From the NCBI RefSeq assembly GCF_002101785.1, contig NZ_LQPJ01000105.1, forward strand, positions 21,201-85,200: a stretch of 64,000 nucleotides of DNA, given 5' to 3'. Under the pieces are notes generated by a model, which did no database searches, was not told the origin of the DNA, and worked only from the letters and a program-made list of their open reading frames with translations. Shown one piece after another: positions 33,519-44,458 of this stretch. The stretch's first letter is position 1; the number at the start of each line of letters is the position of its first letter. This DNA is from Mycobacterium palustre. Its GTDB lineage: Bacteria; Actinomycetota; Actinomycetes; Mycobacteriales; Mycobacteriaceae. The position numbers and the translations under genes are program-made.

Positions 33519-34661
33519 TTAGCCTGCGACCTGCGCCTCGGCGGCGTCGTGGTGGATCCGCCCGGCGGTCTGGGTGAGCGGGCGACCGCCGCCACCCCAG
33601 CGTTTGGCGATGATGTCGGCGGCGATCGACACCGCGGTTTCCTCGGGGGTGCGGGCGCCCAAGTCCAGCCCGATGGGGCTGGACAACCGGCCCAGCTCGG
33701 CGTCGGTCAGCCCCGCGGCGCGCAGCCGGTTCAGCCGGTCGTCGTGGGTGCGGCGCGACCCCATCGCCCCGACATAGCCCACCTGAGGCAGGCGCAACGC
33801 CACCTCGAGCAAAGGGACGTCGAATTTCGGGTCGTGGGTGAGGACGCAGATCACGGTGCCGGCGTCGACGGCGCCGGCCTCGGCTTGGGCGGCAAGATAG
33901 CGGTGGGGCCAATCGACGACGACGTTTTCGGCGCCGGGGAACCGCGCCGGCGTGGCGAACACCGCGCGGGCGTCGCAGACGGTGACCCGGTAGCCGAGGA
34001 AGGACCCCTGCCGCGCCAGGGCCGCGGCGAAGTCGATGGCGCCGAACACCAGCATCCGCGGCCGTGGCGCGAAGCTCGACACGAAGACCTCCATGCCGTC
34101 GCCCAGCCGCTGGCCGTCGGGTCCGTACTTGAGGACGTCGCTGCGGCCCACGGCGAGCAGGCCGCGCGCGTCGTCGGCGACCGCGGCGTCGGCGCGCGCC
34201 GAACCCAGCGACCCCGCCGCGCCGTCCGGCCGGATGACCAGCCGGCGCCCCACCCACCGCGCGTCGGGGTGGGCGATGACGGTCGCGGTCGCCACCGGCC
34301 GGTGCTCGCCGATGTCGGCGGCCACGGCGCCGAGTTCCGGGAACGTCTGCCGCGACACCGATTCGACGAAGACGTCGATGATCCCGCCGCACGTCAGACC
34401 GATCGCGAACGCGTCGTCGTCGCTGACCCCGTAACGCTGAAGTCGCGGCGCCCCCGTCTTCGCGACCTCGGTGGCGAGCTCGTACACCGCGCCCTCCACG
34501 CAGCCGCCGGACACCGACCCGGCCACCGAACCGTCCGGCGCCACGACCATCGAGGCCCCCGGCGGCCGCGGCGCGGATTGGAAGGTTCGGACCACGGTCC
34601 CCAGCCCCGCCGTGTCGCCGGCGCGCCAGATCGAGATCAGCTCGGCAAGGACGTCACGCAC
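33519..34661 (-). CDS. XdhC/CoxI-family molybdenum cofactor maturation protein (Rv0376c homologue)
   Basis: A 380-residue two-domain XdhC protein. The N-terminal domain has SVSGGCVEGAVYELATEV and ends in GLTCGGIIDVFVE, with a conserved cysteine. The C-terminal Rossmann-like domain contains THDPKFDVPLLEVAL, YVGAMGSRRTHDDR, and GLDLGARTPEETAVSIAADI. Full-length XdhC proteins help bind and sulfurate the molybdenum cofactor. It is the first gene on the minus strand of the CODH region, directly divergent from the LysR gene across only 23 bases. The start is a GTG with a -10 hexamer upstream. Confidence 0.88.
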   Translation of the reverse strand: MRDVLAELISIWRAGDTAGLGTVVRTFQSAPRPPGASMVVAPDGSVAGSVSGGCVEGAVYELATEVAKTGAPRLQRYGVSDDDAFAIGLTCGGIIDVFVESVSRQTFPELGAVAADIGEHRPVATATVIAHPDARWVGRRLVIRPDGAAGSLGSARADAAVADDARGLLAVGRSDVLKYGPDGQRLGDGMEVFVSSFAPRPRMLVFGAIDFAAALARQGSFLGYRVTVCDARAVFATPARFPGAENVVVDWPHRYLAAQAEAGAVDAGTVICVLTHDPKFDVPLLEVALRLPQVGYVGAMGSRRTHDDRLNRLRAAGLTDAELGRLSSPIGLDLGARTPEETAVSIAADIIAKRWGGGGRPLTQTAGRIHHDAAEAQVAG

Positions 34662-34667
34662 ACCTTG

Positions 34668-34677
34668 AACGTAGGCT
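34668..34677. promoter_or_regulatory. Overlapping divergent -10 elements between XdhC and LysR genes
   Basis: On the plus strand TAGGCT (34672-34677) lies seven bases before the LysR ATG at 34685. On the minus strand TACGTT (34673-34668) lies six bases before the XdhC GTG at 34661. The two hexamers share two bases within a 23-base intergenic gap. Neither gene has a ribosome binding site. Both messages are likely leaderless and the two promoters would compete for RNA polymerase. Confidence 0.6.
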
Positions 34678-34684
34678 CACTTTC

Positions 34685-35650
34685 ATGACTCCGGCTCAAC
34701 TTCGGGCCTATTCGGCGGTGGTGCGTTTGGGTTCGGTGCGGGCCGCCGCGGCGGAGCTGGGGGTTTCCGACGCCGGGGTCTCGATGCTCGTGGCGGCGCT
34801 GCGCAAGGAGCTCGACGACCCGCTGTTCACGCGGACCGCTGGGGGGCTGGCGTTCACGCCCGGCGGCCTGCGGCTGGCCAGCCGCGCGGTCGAAATTCTG
34901 GGCCTGCAGCAACAAACCGCGATCGAGGTCACCGAGGCCGCACACGGGCGACGGCTGCTGCGGATCGCCGCGTCCACCGCGTTCGCCGAGCACGCCGCGC
35001 CCGGGCTGATCGAGCTGTTCTCGTCGCGGGCCGACGACCTGTCGGTGGAGCTCAGTGTTCACCCGACGAGCCGGTTTCGCGATTTGATCTGCGCGCGGGC
35101 CGTCGACATCGCGATCGGTCCGGCGGGCGAGGGCTCGATGGTGGCCGACGACGCGATCTTCGTGCGGCCGTTTTTGAAGTATCAGATCATCACCGTGGTG
35201 GGGCCGAATAACCCACTGGCCGCGGCTGTTCCGACGCCGGCGTTGCTGCGTCAGCAGCAGTGGATGCTCGGGCCGGCCGCGGGCAACGTGGCCGGCGAGG
35301 TCGCAAAGATGTTGCGAGAGTTGGCCATTCCGGAGTCGCAGCAACGCATCTTCCAAAGCGACGCCGCCGCGCTGGAGGAGGTGCAGCGGGTGGGCGGGGC
35401 CACGCTGACGATCGGCTTCGCGGTTGCAAAAGACCTCGCGGCCGGGCGGTTGGTTCGCCTGACCGGTCCGGGCCTGGACCGCGCGGGCGAGTGGTGCGCG
35501 GCGACGCTGGCGCCGTCGGTCCGCCAGCCCGCGGTGTCTGAGCTCGTCCGCTTCATCACCACGCCCAGGTGCACCCAGGCGATGATCCGGGGCTCCGGCG
35601 TCGGCGTGACCCGGTTCCGCCCGAAAGTGCATGTGACGCTGTGGAGTTGA
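34685..35650 (+). CDS. LysR-family regulator next to the CODH operon (Rv0377, CutR-like)
   Basis: A 321-residue LysR-type transcription factor. The winged helix-turn-helix is at residues 1-65, with AAAELGVSDAGVSMLVAALR as the recognition segment and LFTRTAGGLAFTPGG as the wing. A periplasmic-binding-protein-like effector domain follows. In Mycobacterium sp. JC1 a LysR protein, CutR, activates the CODH genes; this gene has the same divergent position and is its likely equivalent, but direct identity is inferred. Expression is likely tied to the XdhC gene because the two promoters overlap. Confidence 0.87.
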   Translation: MTPAQLRAYSAVVRLGSVRAAAAELGVSDAGVSMLVAALRKELDDPLFTRTAGGLAFTPGGLRLASRAVEILGLQQQTAIEVTEAAHGRRLLRIAASTAFAEHAAPGLIELFSSRADDLSVELSVHPTSRFRDLICARAVDIAIGPAGEGSMVADDAIFVRPFLKYQIITVVGPNNPLAAAVPTPALLRQQQWMLGPAAGNVAGEVAKMLRELAIPESQQRIFQSDAAALEEVQRVGGATLTIGFAVAKDLAAGRLVRLTGPGLDRAGEWCAATLAPSVRQPAVSELVRFITTPRCTQAMIRGSGVGVTRFRPKVHVTLWS

Positions 35651-35704
35651 GTCTGCACTGAGGGCTTTCCGTGTGCATCCTGGGCGGGAAATTCACTAAA
35701 TCGC

Positions 35705-35749
35705 GCCGTGGGTTCACACGCAAAGCCGTGGGTTCACACGCGAAGCCGT
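35705..35749. repeat. Two tandem 20-bp units with a TTCACAC core
   Basis: The unit GCCGTGGGTTCACACGCAAA occurs twice in tandem with one mismatch, followed by the first five bases of a third copy. It lies between the convergent LysR and RNA methyltransferase genes, touching the stop of the latter. The core TTCACAC recurs in the degenerate array at 54.1-54.3 kb. Function unknown. Confidence 0.75.
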
Positions 35750-36393
35750 CACCACGCGCGGGACAGGTCGGCGTGCTGGCGGATCCACGCGTGCATCGCG
35801 ATCCCGGCCGCGACGCCGGCGTTGATGCTTCGGGTGGATCCGAACTGGGCGATCGACACCGTCAGCGCCGCGCCGGCCCGGATGTCGTCGGTGATGCCGG
35901 GACCCTCCTGCCCGAACACCATTAGGCAATCCCGCGGCAGCGCGGTCTCTTCCAGGCGCGTTGCGCCGGGGACGTTGTCCACCGCGACGACGGTCAACCC
36001 GGCGGCGGCGGCGAAGTCGAGCAGCTCGGCGGTGCTGTCGTGATGGCACAGCCGCTGGTAGCGGTCGGTCACCATGGCGCCGCGGCGATTCCAGCGCCGC
36101 CGCCCGACGATGTGCACGGTGTCCACCGCAAAGGCGTTGGCGGTGCGCACCACCGAGCCGATGTTCGCGTCGTGGCCGAAGTTTTCGATCGCCACGTGCA
36201 GGGGGTGCCTGCGCCGGTCGATGTCGGCGATGATCGCCTCCCGCGTCCAATAGCGGTAGGCGTCCACGACGTTGCGGGTGTCGCCGTCGCGCAACAGGTT
36301 TCGGTCGTACCGCGGGTCGTCGGGAAGCTCGCCCAGCCACGGGCCGACGCCGCCCGACGGTGTCCCCCACTCGGTGGGCCCGGGCTCGGTCAT
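35749..36393 (-). CDS. TrmH-family SPOUT RNA 2'-O-methyltransferase (Rv0380c homologue)
   Basis: A 214-residue RNA ribose methyltransferase. SPOUT motifs are NIGSVVRTANAFAVD (motif 1), LMVFGQEGPGI (motif 2), and SIAQFGSTRSINAGVAAGIA (motif 3), which together make the knotted SAM site. No separate RNA-binding domain is obvious; the N-terminal 60 residues may do this. Target RNA (tRNA or rRNA) is unknown. The start overlaps the lipoprotein stop (ATGA). The neighbouring H37Rv genes Rv0378 and secE2 (Rv0379) are absent from the space to its left. Confidence 0.87.
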   Translation of the reverse strand: MTEPGPTEWGTPSGGVGPWLGELPDDPRYDRNLLRDGDTRNVVDAYRYWTREAIIADIDRRRHPLHVAIENFGHDANIGSVVRTANAFAVDTVHIVGRRRWNRRGAMVTDRYQRLCHHDSTAELLDFAAAAGLTVVAVDNVPGATRLEETALPRDCLMVFGQEGPGITDDIRAGAALTVSIAQFGSTRSINAGVAAGIAMHAWIRQHADLSRAW

Positions 36394-37289
36394 CGCTGCG
36401 TCCACACCCCGGCGTGGGTGCCGTCGACGGCCACCGTCGCGTACAGCAGCGCCTCGTTGATCTCGCCCTGGGTGCACAGCGAGGCGTTGACGTGCACCGC
36501 GTCCAGCGACGCGTCGGGCAGGATCAGCACCGACGACCCGTAGGTCGCGCAGGCCGGGTTCAAGCCCTTGCCGGGCAGGCTCGGCGACGCGAGCAACATC
36601 ATCGGGCCGCCGCGGGCGGCGGAGTCGTCGCGGTAGCGGGCCGCGAGGGCGTCGGCCTGCAGCCCCAGCAGCATGTAGCCGTTGCCGGTGAACGCGGCGG
36701 GGTCGCCGAGCTGCGCCCTGGTCACCGGGGTGCCGTCGGCACGCCACGCCGACAGGCTGACGGTCTTGACGACCAGGCCGGTGTCGTTGGCGTTGGTCGG
36801 CAGCAACCCCACCGGGAAGGCCACCGGGTAGGCCGACGAGCTGTTCGGGATCCGATCGCGCGGCGAGTAGCTGTACACCCCGCGGACCTGGCTTCGATCC
36901 TTGAGCGGCCCAAGGCAAACCGAGCCGGTGAGCCGGTCCGGCGGCGCCGCCAGCGGGTGGCCGATGTCGCGCACGCCGGCCGCCGCTTGGTCGCAGCTGC
37001 CCAGGCCGTTGGCCTCCAGCGGGTGCGCGAGCGCCCCGTACAGACCGAAGCGGATGTCCTGGGGTTTGGCGTGCGGCGCGTGCGGATCGGCCGGCGACGC
37101 GTCGACGTCGATCAGCACGTAGTCGCCGTCCCAGCGCAGGTTCGTCACCGACATGTTCCAGCCCAGCAGCGCCAGCGACTCGCCGACCCGCGCGGCCTGC
37201 GCGCCGTAGGCCCGGGCGGGGCGGTTCGAGCCCGAGCACCCCACCAGGCCCACGGCGAGGCAGGCGATCAACGCGATCAGGCGGCGCAA
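36390..37289 (-). CDS. Conserved lipoprotein (Rv0381c homologue)
   Basis: A 299-residue exported lipoprotein. The signal peptide LIALIACLAVGLVGC ends at the lipobox Cys18 (LVGC). The mature domain is beta-rich and has four cysteines (GSCDQ, VCLGP, PACATYG, LCTQGE). The start is a TTG at 37289: it is the only start codon upstream of the signal peptide, just after the pyrE stop. Function is unknown. Position between pyrE and the TrmH-type gene matches Rv0381c. Surface attachment is supported by the lipobox alone. Confidence 0.8.
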   Translation of the reverse strand: MRRLIALIACLAVGLVGCSGSNRPARAYGAQAARVGESLALLGWNMSVTNLRWDGDYVLIDVDASPADPHAPHAKPQDIRFGLYGALAHPLEANGLGSCDQAAAGVRDIGHPLAAPPDRLTGSVCLGPLKDRSQVRGVYSYSPRDRIPNSSSAYPVAFPVGLLPTNANDTGLVVKTVSLSAWRADGTPVTRAQLGDPAAFTGNGYMLLGLQADALAARYRDDSAARGGPMMLLASPSLPGKGLNPACATYGSSVLILPDASLDAVHVNASLCTQGEINEALLYATVAVDGTHAGVWTQR

Positions 37290-37295
37290 CGTCGA

Positions 37296-37835
37296 CTAGC
37301 CCAGCCCCAGGTCGGCCAGCCCCAGCACGCTGCGGTACTTGAGCCCCTCGGCCTGGATGGCCTCGGCGGCGCCGGTGGCGCGGTCCACCACGGTGGCCAC
37401 CCCGACCACGTCGCCGCCCGCGTCCCGCACGGCGCGCACCGCCGTCAGCGCCGAGGCGCCCGTGGTGCTGGTGTCCTCCACCACCAGGACCCGCTTGCCC
37501 GACACCTCGGATCCCTCGATAAGGCGTTGCAGGCCATGGGTTTTCGCGGATTTGCGCACCACGAACGCGTCGATGGGCCGGCCCGGTGCGTGCATGATGG
37601 CCGTCGCGACGGGATCGGCGCCCAGGGTCAGGCCGCCGACGACCGCGTAGTCCCAGTCGGCGGTGAGCTCGCGCATCAGCGTGCCGATCAGCGCCGACGC
37701 CCGGTGGTGCAGGGTGGCGCGGCGCAGGTCGACGTAGTAGTCGGCTTGCTTGCCCGACGACAGCGTGACGCGGCCGTGCACCACCGAGAGCCGTCGCACC
37801 AGCCGGGCCAGCTCCTCGCGGTCAGGTCCGCCCAC
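37296..37835 (-). CDS. pyrE: Orotate phosphoribosyltransferase
   Basis: A 179-residue enzyme that makes OMP from orotate and PRPP in pyrimidine synthesis. The PRPP-binding motif is [19 protein letters not shown], and the orotate side carries [20 protein letters not shown] with the flexible [14 protein letters not shown] loop. Length is right for a stand-alone PyrE. The GTG start at 37835 lies 14 bases inside the 3' end of the SDR gene, so the two are coupled. Position matches Rv0382c. Confidence 0.93.
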   Translation of the reverse strand: MGGPDREELARLVRRLSVVHGRVTLSSGKQADYYVDLRRATLHHRASALIGTLMRELTADWDYAVVGGLTLGADPVATAIMHAPGRPIDAFVVRKSAKTHGLQRLIEGSEVSGKRVLVVEDTSTTGASALTAVRAVRDAGGDVVGVATVVDRATGAAEAIQAEGLKYRSVLGLADLGLG

Positions 37836-38595
37836 GACCGCCGCCGATCCGCTTGGTGGCCGCGCGCGCCAGGCCCCTCGGCATGATGCGCCCCGCGGCG
37901 ACGAGCGCCTTGTAATGCACGCCGGGAATGCTGATCACCCTGCCGGCGGCGATGTCGGCCAGGCTCTTGTCGACGACGTCGTCGACCTCGAGCCACATAA
38001 ACGACGGCAGCTTGGCCATGTCGATCCCGGCGCGGGAGTGGAATTCGGTGCGCACGTACCCCGGGCAGACGGCGTGCACGCCGACGCCGCTGCCCTGCAG
38101 GCCGACGGCCAGGCCCTCGCTGAACGCGATCACCCACGCCTTGGACGCCGAATAGGTCGAGCCGCGGCCGGGCACCAGCCCGGCGACGCTGGCGACGTTG
38201 ACGACGGTCCCGGCGCCGGCGTCGAGCATGGCCGGCAGGGCGGCGCGGGTGAGCCGCATGACCGCGGTGACGTTGACATCGAGCTGGGCCTGCAGCAGCG
38301 TGGGGTCGGCCGTCCAGAAGTCGCCGGAGGTGCCGAAGCCGGCGTTGTTCACCAGGATTCGCACGCCCGCGGCGAGCCGCTCGGCGACCGCGTCGCGGCC
38401 GGCGGCGTCGGCCAGATCGGCGGGCAGCACCTCGACGTTGCCGCCGCGGGCCTCGAGCTCCGCCGCCAGCTTGGTCAACCGGTCGACGTCGCGGGCCACC
38501 AGCACCAGGTCGTAGCCGTCGGCCGCGTAGCGCCGCGCGTAGCCGGCGCCGATCCCGGACGTCGGCCCGGTGATCAGGGCGACGGGGCGAGGCAT
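37822..38595 (-). CDS. Short-chain dehydrogenase/reductase
   Basis: A 257-residue classical SDR. The NAD(P)-binding [16 protein letters not shown] (about residues 9-24), the structural NNAG, and the catalytic serine with YSASK (Tyr and Lys) are all present. After the Rossmann core comes [12 protein letters not shown], the usual loop near the substrate pocket. The ATG at 38595 has a TAGACT hexamer seven bases upstream, suggesting its own leaderless promoter. H37Rv has no SDR between pyrE and ttfA as I recall, so it is an accessory insertion. Substrate is unknown. Confidence 0.88.
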   Translation of the reverse strand: MPRPVALITGPTSGIGAGYARRYAADGYDLVLVARDVDRLTKLAAELEARGGNVEVLPADLADAAGRDAVAERLAAGVRILVNNAGFGTSGDFWTADPTLLQAQLDVNVTAVMRLTRAALPAMLDAGAGTVVNVASVAGLVPGRGSTYSASKAWVIAFSEGLAVGLQGSGVGVHAVCPGYVRTEFHSRAGIDMAKLPSFMWLEVDDVVDKSLADIAAGRVISIPGVHYKALVAAGRIMPRGLARAATKRIGGGRGRT

Positions 38596-38602
38596 GAGCG
38601 AC

Positions 38603-38608
38603 AGTCTA
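38603..38608 (-). promoter_or_regulatory. -10 hexamer, probable leaderless promoter of the SDR gene
   Basis: TAGACT on the minus strand is followed by seven bases and the ATG at 38595, with no Shine-Dalgarno sequence. The pattern matches the other leaderless candidates in this window. Confidence 0.45.
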
Positions 38609-38651
38609 ATGACGGGGGCCGAGGCCTCCCCCGGACCCGTTCCGGGCGCCG

Positions 38652-39521
38652 TCAGCGCTGGTAGTTGCCGGCCTGCCGGCCGTTGCGGCCGGTCGGCGGC
38701 GGGCGGCGGATGGCGTCGGTGCGGCCCTCCGAGCGCGCCTGCTCGCGGCGCACCGGCTCCGGCGCGCGGCGGCCGGTTTCGCCCAGCAGCCCGCCCACGT
38801 CCTGCTGGGGCCGCCTGGAGGTCAGCTCCGCGCGGGCCGCGGGGGCCAGGGGCCGGCTCGGCGCGGCGCTGCGAATCGCCGCGGGCGCTCCCGCGTCCTG
38901 CGGGGCCTCCTGCGGCACCGGCGGCAGCACCCGCAGCAGGTCGTTGAACTGGCGCACGGTGCGCAGGCCCTCGTCCCACTGCGCGCGGGTGGACGAGACC
39001 GGCATCGCGACCAGCGTCCAGTTCTGCTCGTTCCACATGATCTCGGCGCAGTCGGGCGCGGTGTGGGCGAAGGTGACCATGCGCCGGTCGCAGGCCCGGC
39101 GCGCGGCGTCGAGGTTGGTGGAGTACACCATCCGCGGCCCGATCGCGCCCAGCAACCAGATGTCGCTCTCCCGTGGCTCTTTGAGCCCTTTGAGCCGCAG
39201 GTCCACCACGACGTTGGTGCCGACCTTGCGGTGCAGCGCGATCACCGTCGCGACCTCCTCGAGGTCGAAGATGTAGACCGCCTCGCCGCGGATCTGGCCC
39301 AGCACCACGTTCTGGGCGGGGACGTCGCCAACCGTGGAGATCACGCCGCGCTTCCACCGCTTCAGGATGTCGGTCGACTCACGCTCGTAGTCGAAGCCGT
39401 GCGACCGCGCCCACGACCGGCGCCGCCGGCTGCGCCCGCGACGCCGATCGATGTCGACGTAGAGCAGCACCCCGGCACCGACAAAGCACAGCGCCGAGAG
39501 CGTGAACCAAAGGGGGACCAT
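38652..39521 (-). CDS. ttfA: Trehalose monomycolate transport factor A (Rv0383c homologue)
   Basis: A 289-residue membrane protein matching TtfA, the partner of the MmpL3 transporter that moves trehalose monomycolate across the inner membrane in mycobacteria. The N-terminal membrane helix is [19 protein letters not shown]. It is followed by a strongly basic [12 protein letters not shown] and a folded cytoplasmic domain ([34 protein letters not shown]). The tail is long and disordered. Position directly downstream of clpB matches Rv0383c. The ATG at 39521 has a TACCCT hexamer upstream. Confidence 0.88.
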   Translation of the reverse strand: MVPLWFTLSALCFVGAGVLLYVDIDRRRGRSRRRRSWARSHGFDYERESTDILKRWKRGVISTVGDVPAQNVVLGQIRGEAVYIFDLEEVATVIALHRKVGTNVVVDLRLKGLKEPRESDIWLLGAIGPRMVYSTNLDAARRACDRRMVTFAHTAPDCAEIMWNEQNWTLVAMPVSSTRAQWDEGLRTVRQFNDLLRVLPPVPQEAPQDAGAPAAIRSAAPSRPLAPAARAELTSRRPQQDVGGLLGETGRRAPEPVRREQARSEGRTDAIRRPPPTGRNGRQAGNYQR

Positions 39522-39528
39522 CCCACAC

Positions 39529-39534
39529 AGGGTA
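39529..39534 (-). promoter_or_regulatory. -10 hexamer, probable leaderless promoter of ttfA
   Basis: TACCCT on the minus strand lies seven bases before the ATG at 39521, with no ribosome binding site. Confidence 0.45.
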
Positions 39535-39592
39535 TCTGCAATCCGGCCGGAATACAGAATTCGACCTGGTCACAACCCCATCACGAGCGGGC

Positions 39593-42145
<2,553 letters not shown>

Positions 42146-42194
42146 CCGAGACACCTCCGTTCGGGGTATGGGAAAAATGCTTGTCGCGTTGTTC

Positions 42195-42220
42195 AACGCC
42201 GTCAAGGTTGAGTCTGTTCC
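42195..42220 (-). promoter_or_regulatory. clpB: SigH-like promoter of clpB
   Basis: On the minus strand GGAACA is followed by 16 bases and CGTT, close to the SigH consensus (GGAA(C/T)A, 16-20 bases, GTT). It would start transcription upstream of the clpB ribosome binding site. The -35 half overlaps the HAIR operator, so repression by HspR and activation by a stress sigma factor would meet here. Confidence 0.5.
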
Positions 42221-42227
42221 GCTCAAC
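42207..42227 (-). promoter_or_regulatory. HAIR operator for HspR upstream of clpB
   Basis: The 21-base palindrome GTTGAGT-N7-GCTCAAC closely fits the HspR-associated inverted repeat (CTTGAGT-N7-ACTCAAG). Two such sites lie in front of dnaK in this window. clpB is a known HspR target in actinobacteria, so repression by the HspR encoded at 49.8-50.2 kb is very likely. Confidence 0.85.
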
Positions 42228-42261
42228 TCTATCAATTTCCCGGGCGGCCCGGCGCCGAGCC

Positions 42262-42267
42262 TAGAAT
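42262..42267 (+). promoter_or_regulatory. -10 hexamer, probable leaderless promoter of the flavohaemoglobin gene
   Basis: TAGAAT lies eight bases before the GTG at 42276, with no Shine-Dalgarno sequence. It is the closest in this window to the mycobacterial -10 consensus TANAAT. Confidence 0.55.
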
Positions 42268-42275
42268 CGGGGCCC

Positions 42276-43454
42276 GTGAGCCTCGAGGACCGCGACGCGC
42301 TGCGGGTGCTCCGCGGGGCCTTCGGGCGGGCGGGCCCGGGCCGCGAGGGGGCCGACGAGCTCGTGCACCGCTTCTACACCCACTGGTTTGCCCTCGACGC
42401 CTCGGTGCGCGACCTGTTCCCGCCCGAGATGCACGCCCAACGGGCGGTTTTCGCCCACGCGCTGCACTGGGTGTACGGCGAGCTGGTCGCCCAGCGCGCG
42501 GCGGAGCCGGTGGCGTTTTTGGCCCAGCTCGGCCGCGACCACCGCAAGTTCGGCGTGCTGCCAGGCCATTACGAGACCCTGCGGCGCGCGCTGTACGCGG
42601 CGCTGCGCGCCGAGCTGGGCGAGGCGTGGACCGACCGCGTCGACGCCGCGGCCCGGCAGTCGCTCAACCTGATCACCGGCGTGATGAGCGGGGCCGCCGA
42701 GGCCGAGGAGGGGCCCGCCTGGTGGGACGGCACGGTCATCGAACACCGCCGGGTGTCGCGCGACCTCGCGGTCGTCCGGCTGCGGCTGGACCACCCGATG
42801 CACTACTACCCCGGCCAGTACGTCGACGTCCACGTCCCGCAGTGCCCGCGCCGGTGGCGCTACCTGAGCCCGGCGATCCCGGCCGACCCGGACGGCGGCA
42901 TCGAGTTCCACGTCCGCCAGGTCCCCGGCGGCCTGGTCAGCACCGCCATCGTCAACGAGACGCGGCCCGGGGACCGCTGGCGGTTGTCCAGCCCGCACGG
43001 CGGCCTGCACGTCGATCGCGACGGCGGCGACGTGCTGATGGTGGCCGGCAGCACCGGCCTGGCGCCGCTGCGCGCCCTGGTCATGGACCTCAGCCGCTAC
43101 GCGGTGAACCCGCGCGTGCACCTTTTCTTCGGCGCCCGGTACCGCTGCGAGCTCTACGACCTGCCGACCCTGTGGCAGGTGGCGCAGCACAACCCGTGGC
43201 TGTCGGTCTCGCCCGTCTCCGAGTACGGCGCCGACCCGCCGTGGGCCGCCGACTACCCCGACGTCACCCCGCCGCGCGGCCTGCACGTGCACCAAACCGG
43301 CCGGCTGCCCGACGTGGTGACCAAGTACGGCGGCTGGGGCGACCGCCAGATCCTGATCTGCGGCGGCCCGGCCATGGTGCGGGCCACCAAGGCCGCCCTG
43401 ATCGCCAAAGGCGCTGCGCCCGAACGCATTCGACACGACCCCCTCTCGAGGTGA
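42276..43454 (+). CDS. Flavohaemoglobin-like protein (Rv0385 homologue)
   Basis: A 392-residue protein with an N-terminal globin domain (about 1-140) and a C-terminal ferredoxin-reductase-like FAD/NAD module. The probable haem-ligand histidine is His89 in [16 protein letters not shown] contacts are in [12 protein letters not shown] and the flavin/NAD region [16 protein letters not shown]; the NAD end is [10 protein letters not shown]. Rv0385 is described as an unusual (type II) flavohaemoglobin thought to use D-lactate rather than to detoxify NO; that is literature knowledge, not seen here. It starts at a GTG with a TAGAAT -10 upstream, divergent from clpB. Confidence 0.87.
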   Translation: MSLEDRDALRVLRGAFGRAGPGREGADELVHRFYTHWFALDASVRDLFPPEMHAQRAVFAHALHWVYGELVAQRAAEPVAFLAQLGRDHRKFGVLPGHYETLRRALYAALRAELGEAWTDRVDAAARQSLNLITGVMSGAAEAEEGPAWWDGTVIEHRRVSRDLAVVRLRLDHPMHYYPGQYVDVHVPQCPRRWRYLSPAIPADPDGGIEFHVRQVPGGLVSTAIVNETRPGDRWRLSSPHGGLHVDRDGGDVLMVAGSTGLAPLRALVMDLSRYAVNPRVHLFFGARYRCELYDLPTLWQVAQHNPWLSVSPVSEYGADPPWAADYPDVTPPRGLHVHQTGRLPDVVTKYGGWGDRQILICGGPAMVRATKAALIAKGAAPERIRHDPLSR

Positions 43455-43457
43455 GCC

Positions 43458-44372
43458 ATGCGCGTCGTCACGCTGACCGACCCGTCGTCCCCGGTGGCCG
43501 CGCGGTTCGTGCCCGAGGCCGGCATGATCGGCACCTCGCTGACCGACTCGGGCGCCGAGCTGCTGGGTCAGCGGCGCGGCCTGGACGCCTACCTGACGGC
43601 GGCCAAGACGATGGGCATCCCGATCCTGCATCCGTGGGCGAACCGACTGGGCGCCACCAGCTACCCGGCGGAGGGCGTGACCGTGACCCTCACGCCGGGC
43701 GAAAACGGCGTCCGCGCCGACCCCAACGGGTTGCCCATCCACGGCACGCTGGCGGCCTACCCGGGCTGGAAAATCACCGCGCAGTCGGACAACGAGCTCA
43801 GCGCCGAGGTCGACTTCGGCGCCGACCCGCGGTTGCTGGCCGGCTTTCCCTACCCGCACGTGCTCGCGGTGACGGCGCGGCTGGCCGGGCGGACGCTGAC
43901 GGTTCGGGCCACGGTCACCCCGACCGGCGACCGGGCGGTCCCGCTGTGCTTCGGCTTTCACCCCTACCTGCGCCTGCCCGGCGTGGCCCGCGGCGACTGG
44001 GTCATCGAGACGCCCCCGCTTCGGCACCTGCGCCTCGACGGGCACGGCCTGCCCACCGGCGAATCCGAACGCCGGCCGGCCGGGCGAGAACGCCTGGGCG
44101 ACAACGCCTATGACGACGCCTACGACGAGGTGGCCGAGGGGGCGGTGTTCGCGGTGTCCGGCGGCGATCGGCGCATCGAAGTGCGTTTCGAGCGCGGATA
44201 CCCGGCGACGCAGATCTTCGCGCCGGTCGCCGAGGACCCCGGGCAGGCCGCCGAAAAAGACGTCGTGTGCTTCGAGCCGATGACCGCCCCGACCGACGCG
44301 CTGCGCCGCGGCGGCTACCGGCGCGCCCGCCCGGGCGAGCCGGCGACGGCGGTGTTCTCCATCCGCGTCTGA
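43458..44372 (+). CDS. Aldose 1-epimerase family protein
   Basis: A 304-residue beta-sandwich protein of the galactose mutarotase (aldose 1-epimerase) family. The catalytic histidines are in GLPIHGTLAAYPGW and CFGFHPYLRLPG, and the catalytic glutamate in VVCFEPMTAPTDALR. The N-terminal WANRLGATSYP carries the sugar-binding arginine. It interconverts alpha and beta anomers of hexoses. It follows the flavohaemoglobin gene by three bases and is probably co-transcribed. Sugar specificity is not visible. Confidence 0.87.
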   Translation: MRVVTLTDPSSPVAARFVPEAGMIGTSLTDSGAELLGQRRGLDAYLTAAKTMGIPILHPWANRLGATSYPAEGVTVTLTPGENGVRADPNGLPIHGTLAAYPGWKITAQSDNELSAEVDFGADPRLLAGFPYPHVLAVTARLAGRTLTVRATVTPTGDRAVPLCFGFHPYLRLPGVARGDWVIETPPLRHLRLDGHGLPTGESERRPAGRERLGDNAYDDAYDEVAEGAVFAVSGGDRRIEVRFERGYPATQIFAPVAEDPGQAAEKDVVCFEPMTAPTDALRRGGYRRARPGEPATAVFSIRV

Positions 44373-44458
44373 GCGCCCCGCGCCCGCGCCGCCCGACATG
44401 TGCTGAAACTCCCGCCGATCACCGGTACTCTTAGCCAATCCTGGTCAGGAGGATGCCG

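Noticed and set aside
35671..36043. Small plus-strand frames after the LysR gene, as a possible Rv0378 or secE2 equivalent
   Set aside because: The translations do not resemble secE2/dodecin or a glycine-rich protein and run antisense into the RNA methyltransferase gene.
44453..44455. ATG at 44453 as the start of the cyclase gene
   Set aside because: It directly abuts AGGAGG, leaving no spacing; the GTG six bases later has ideal spacing.
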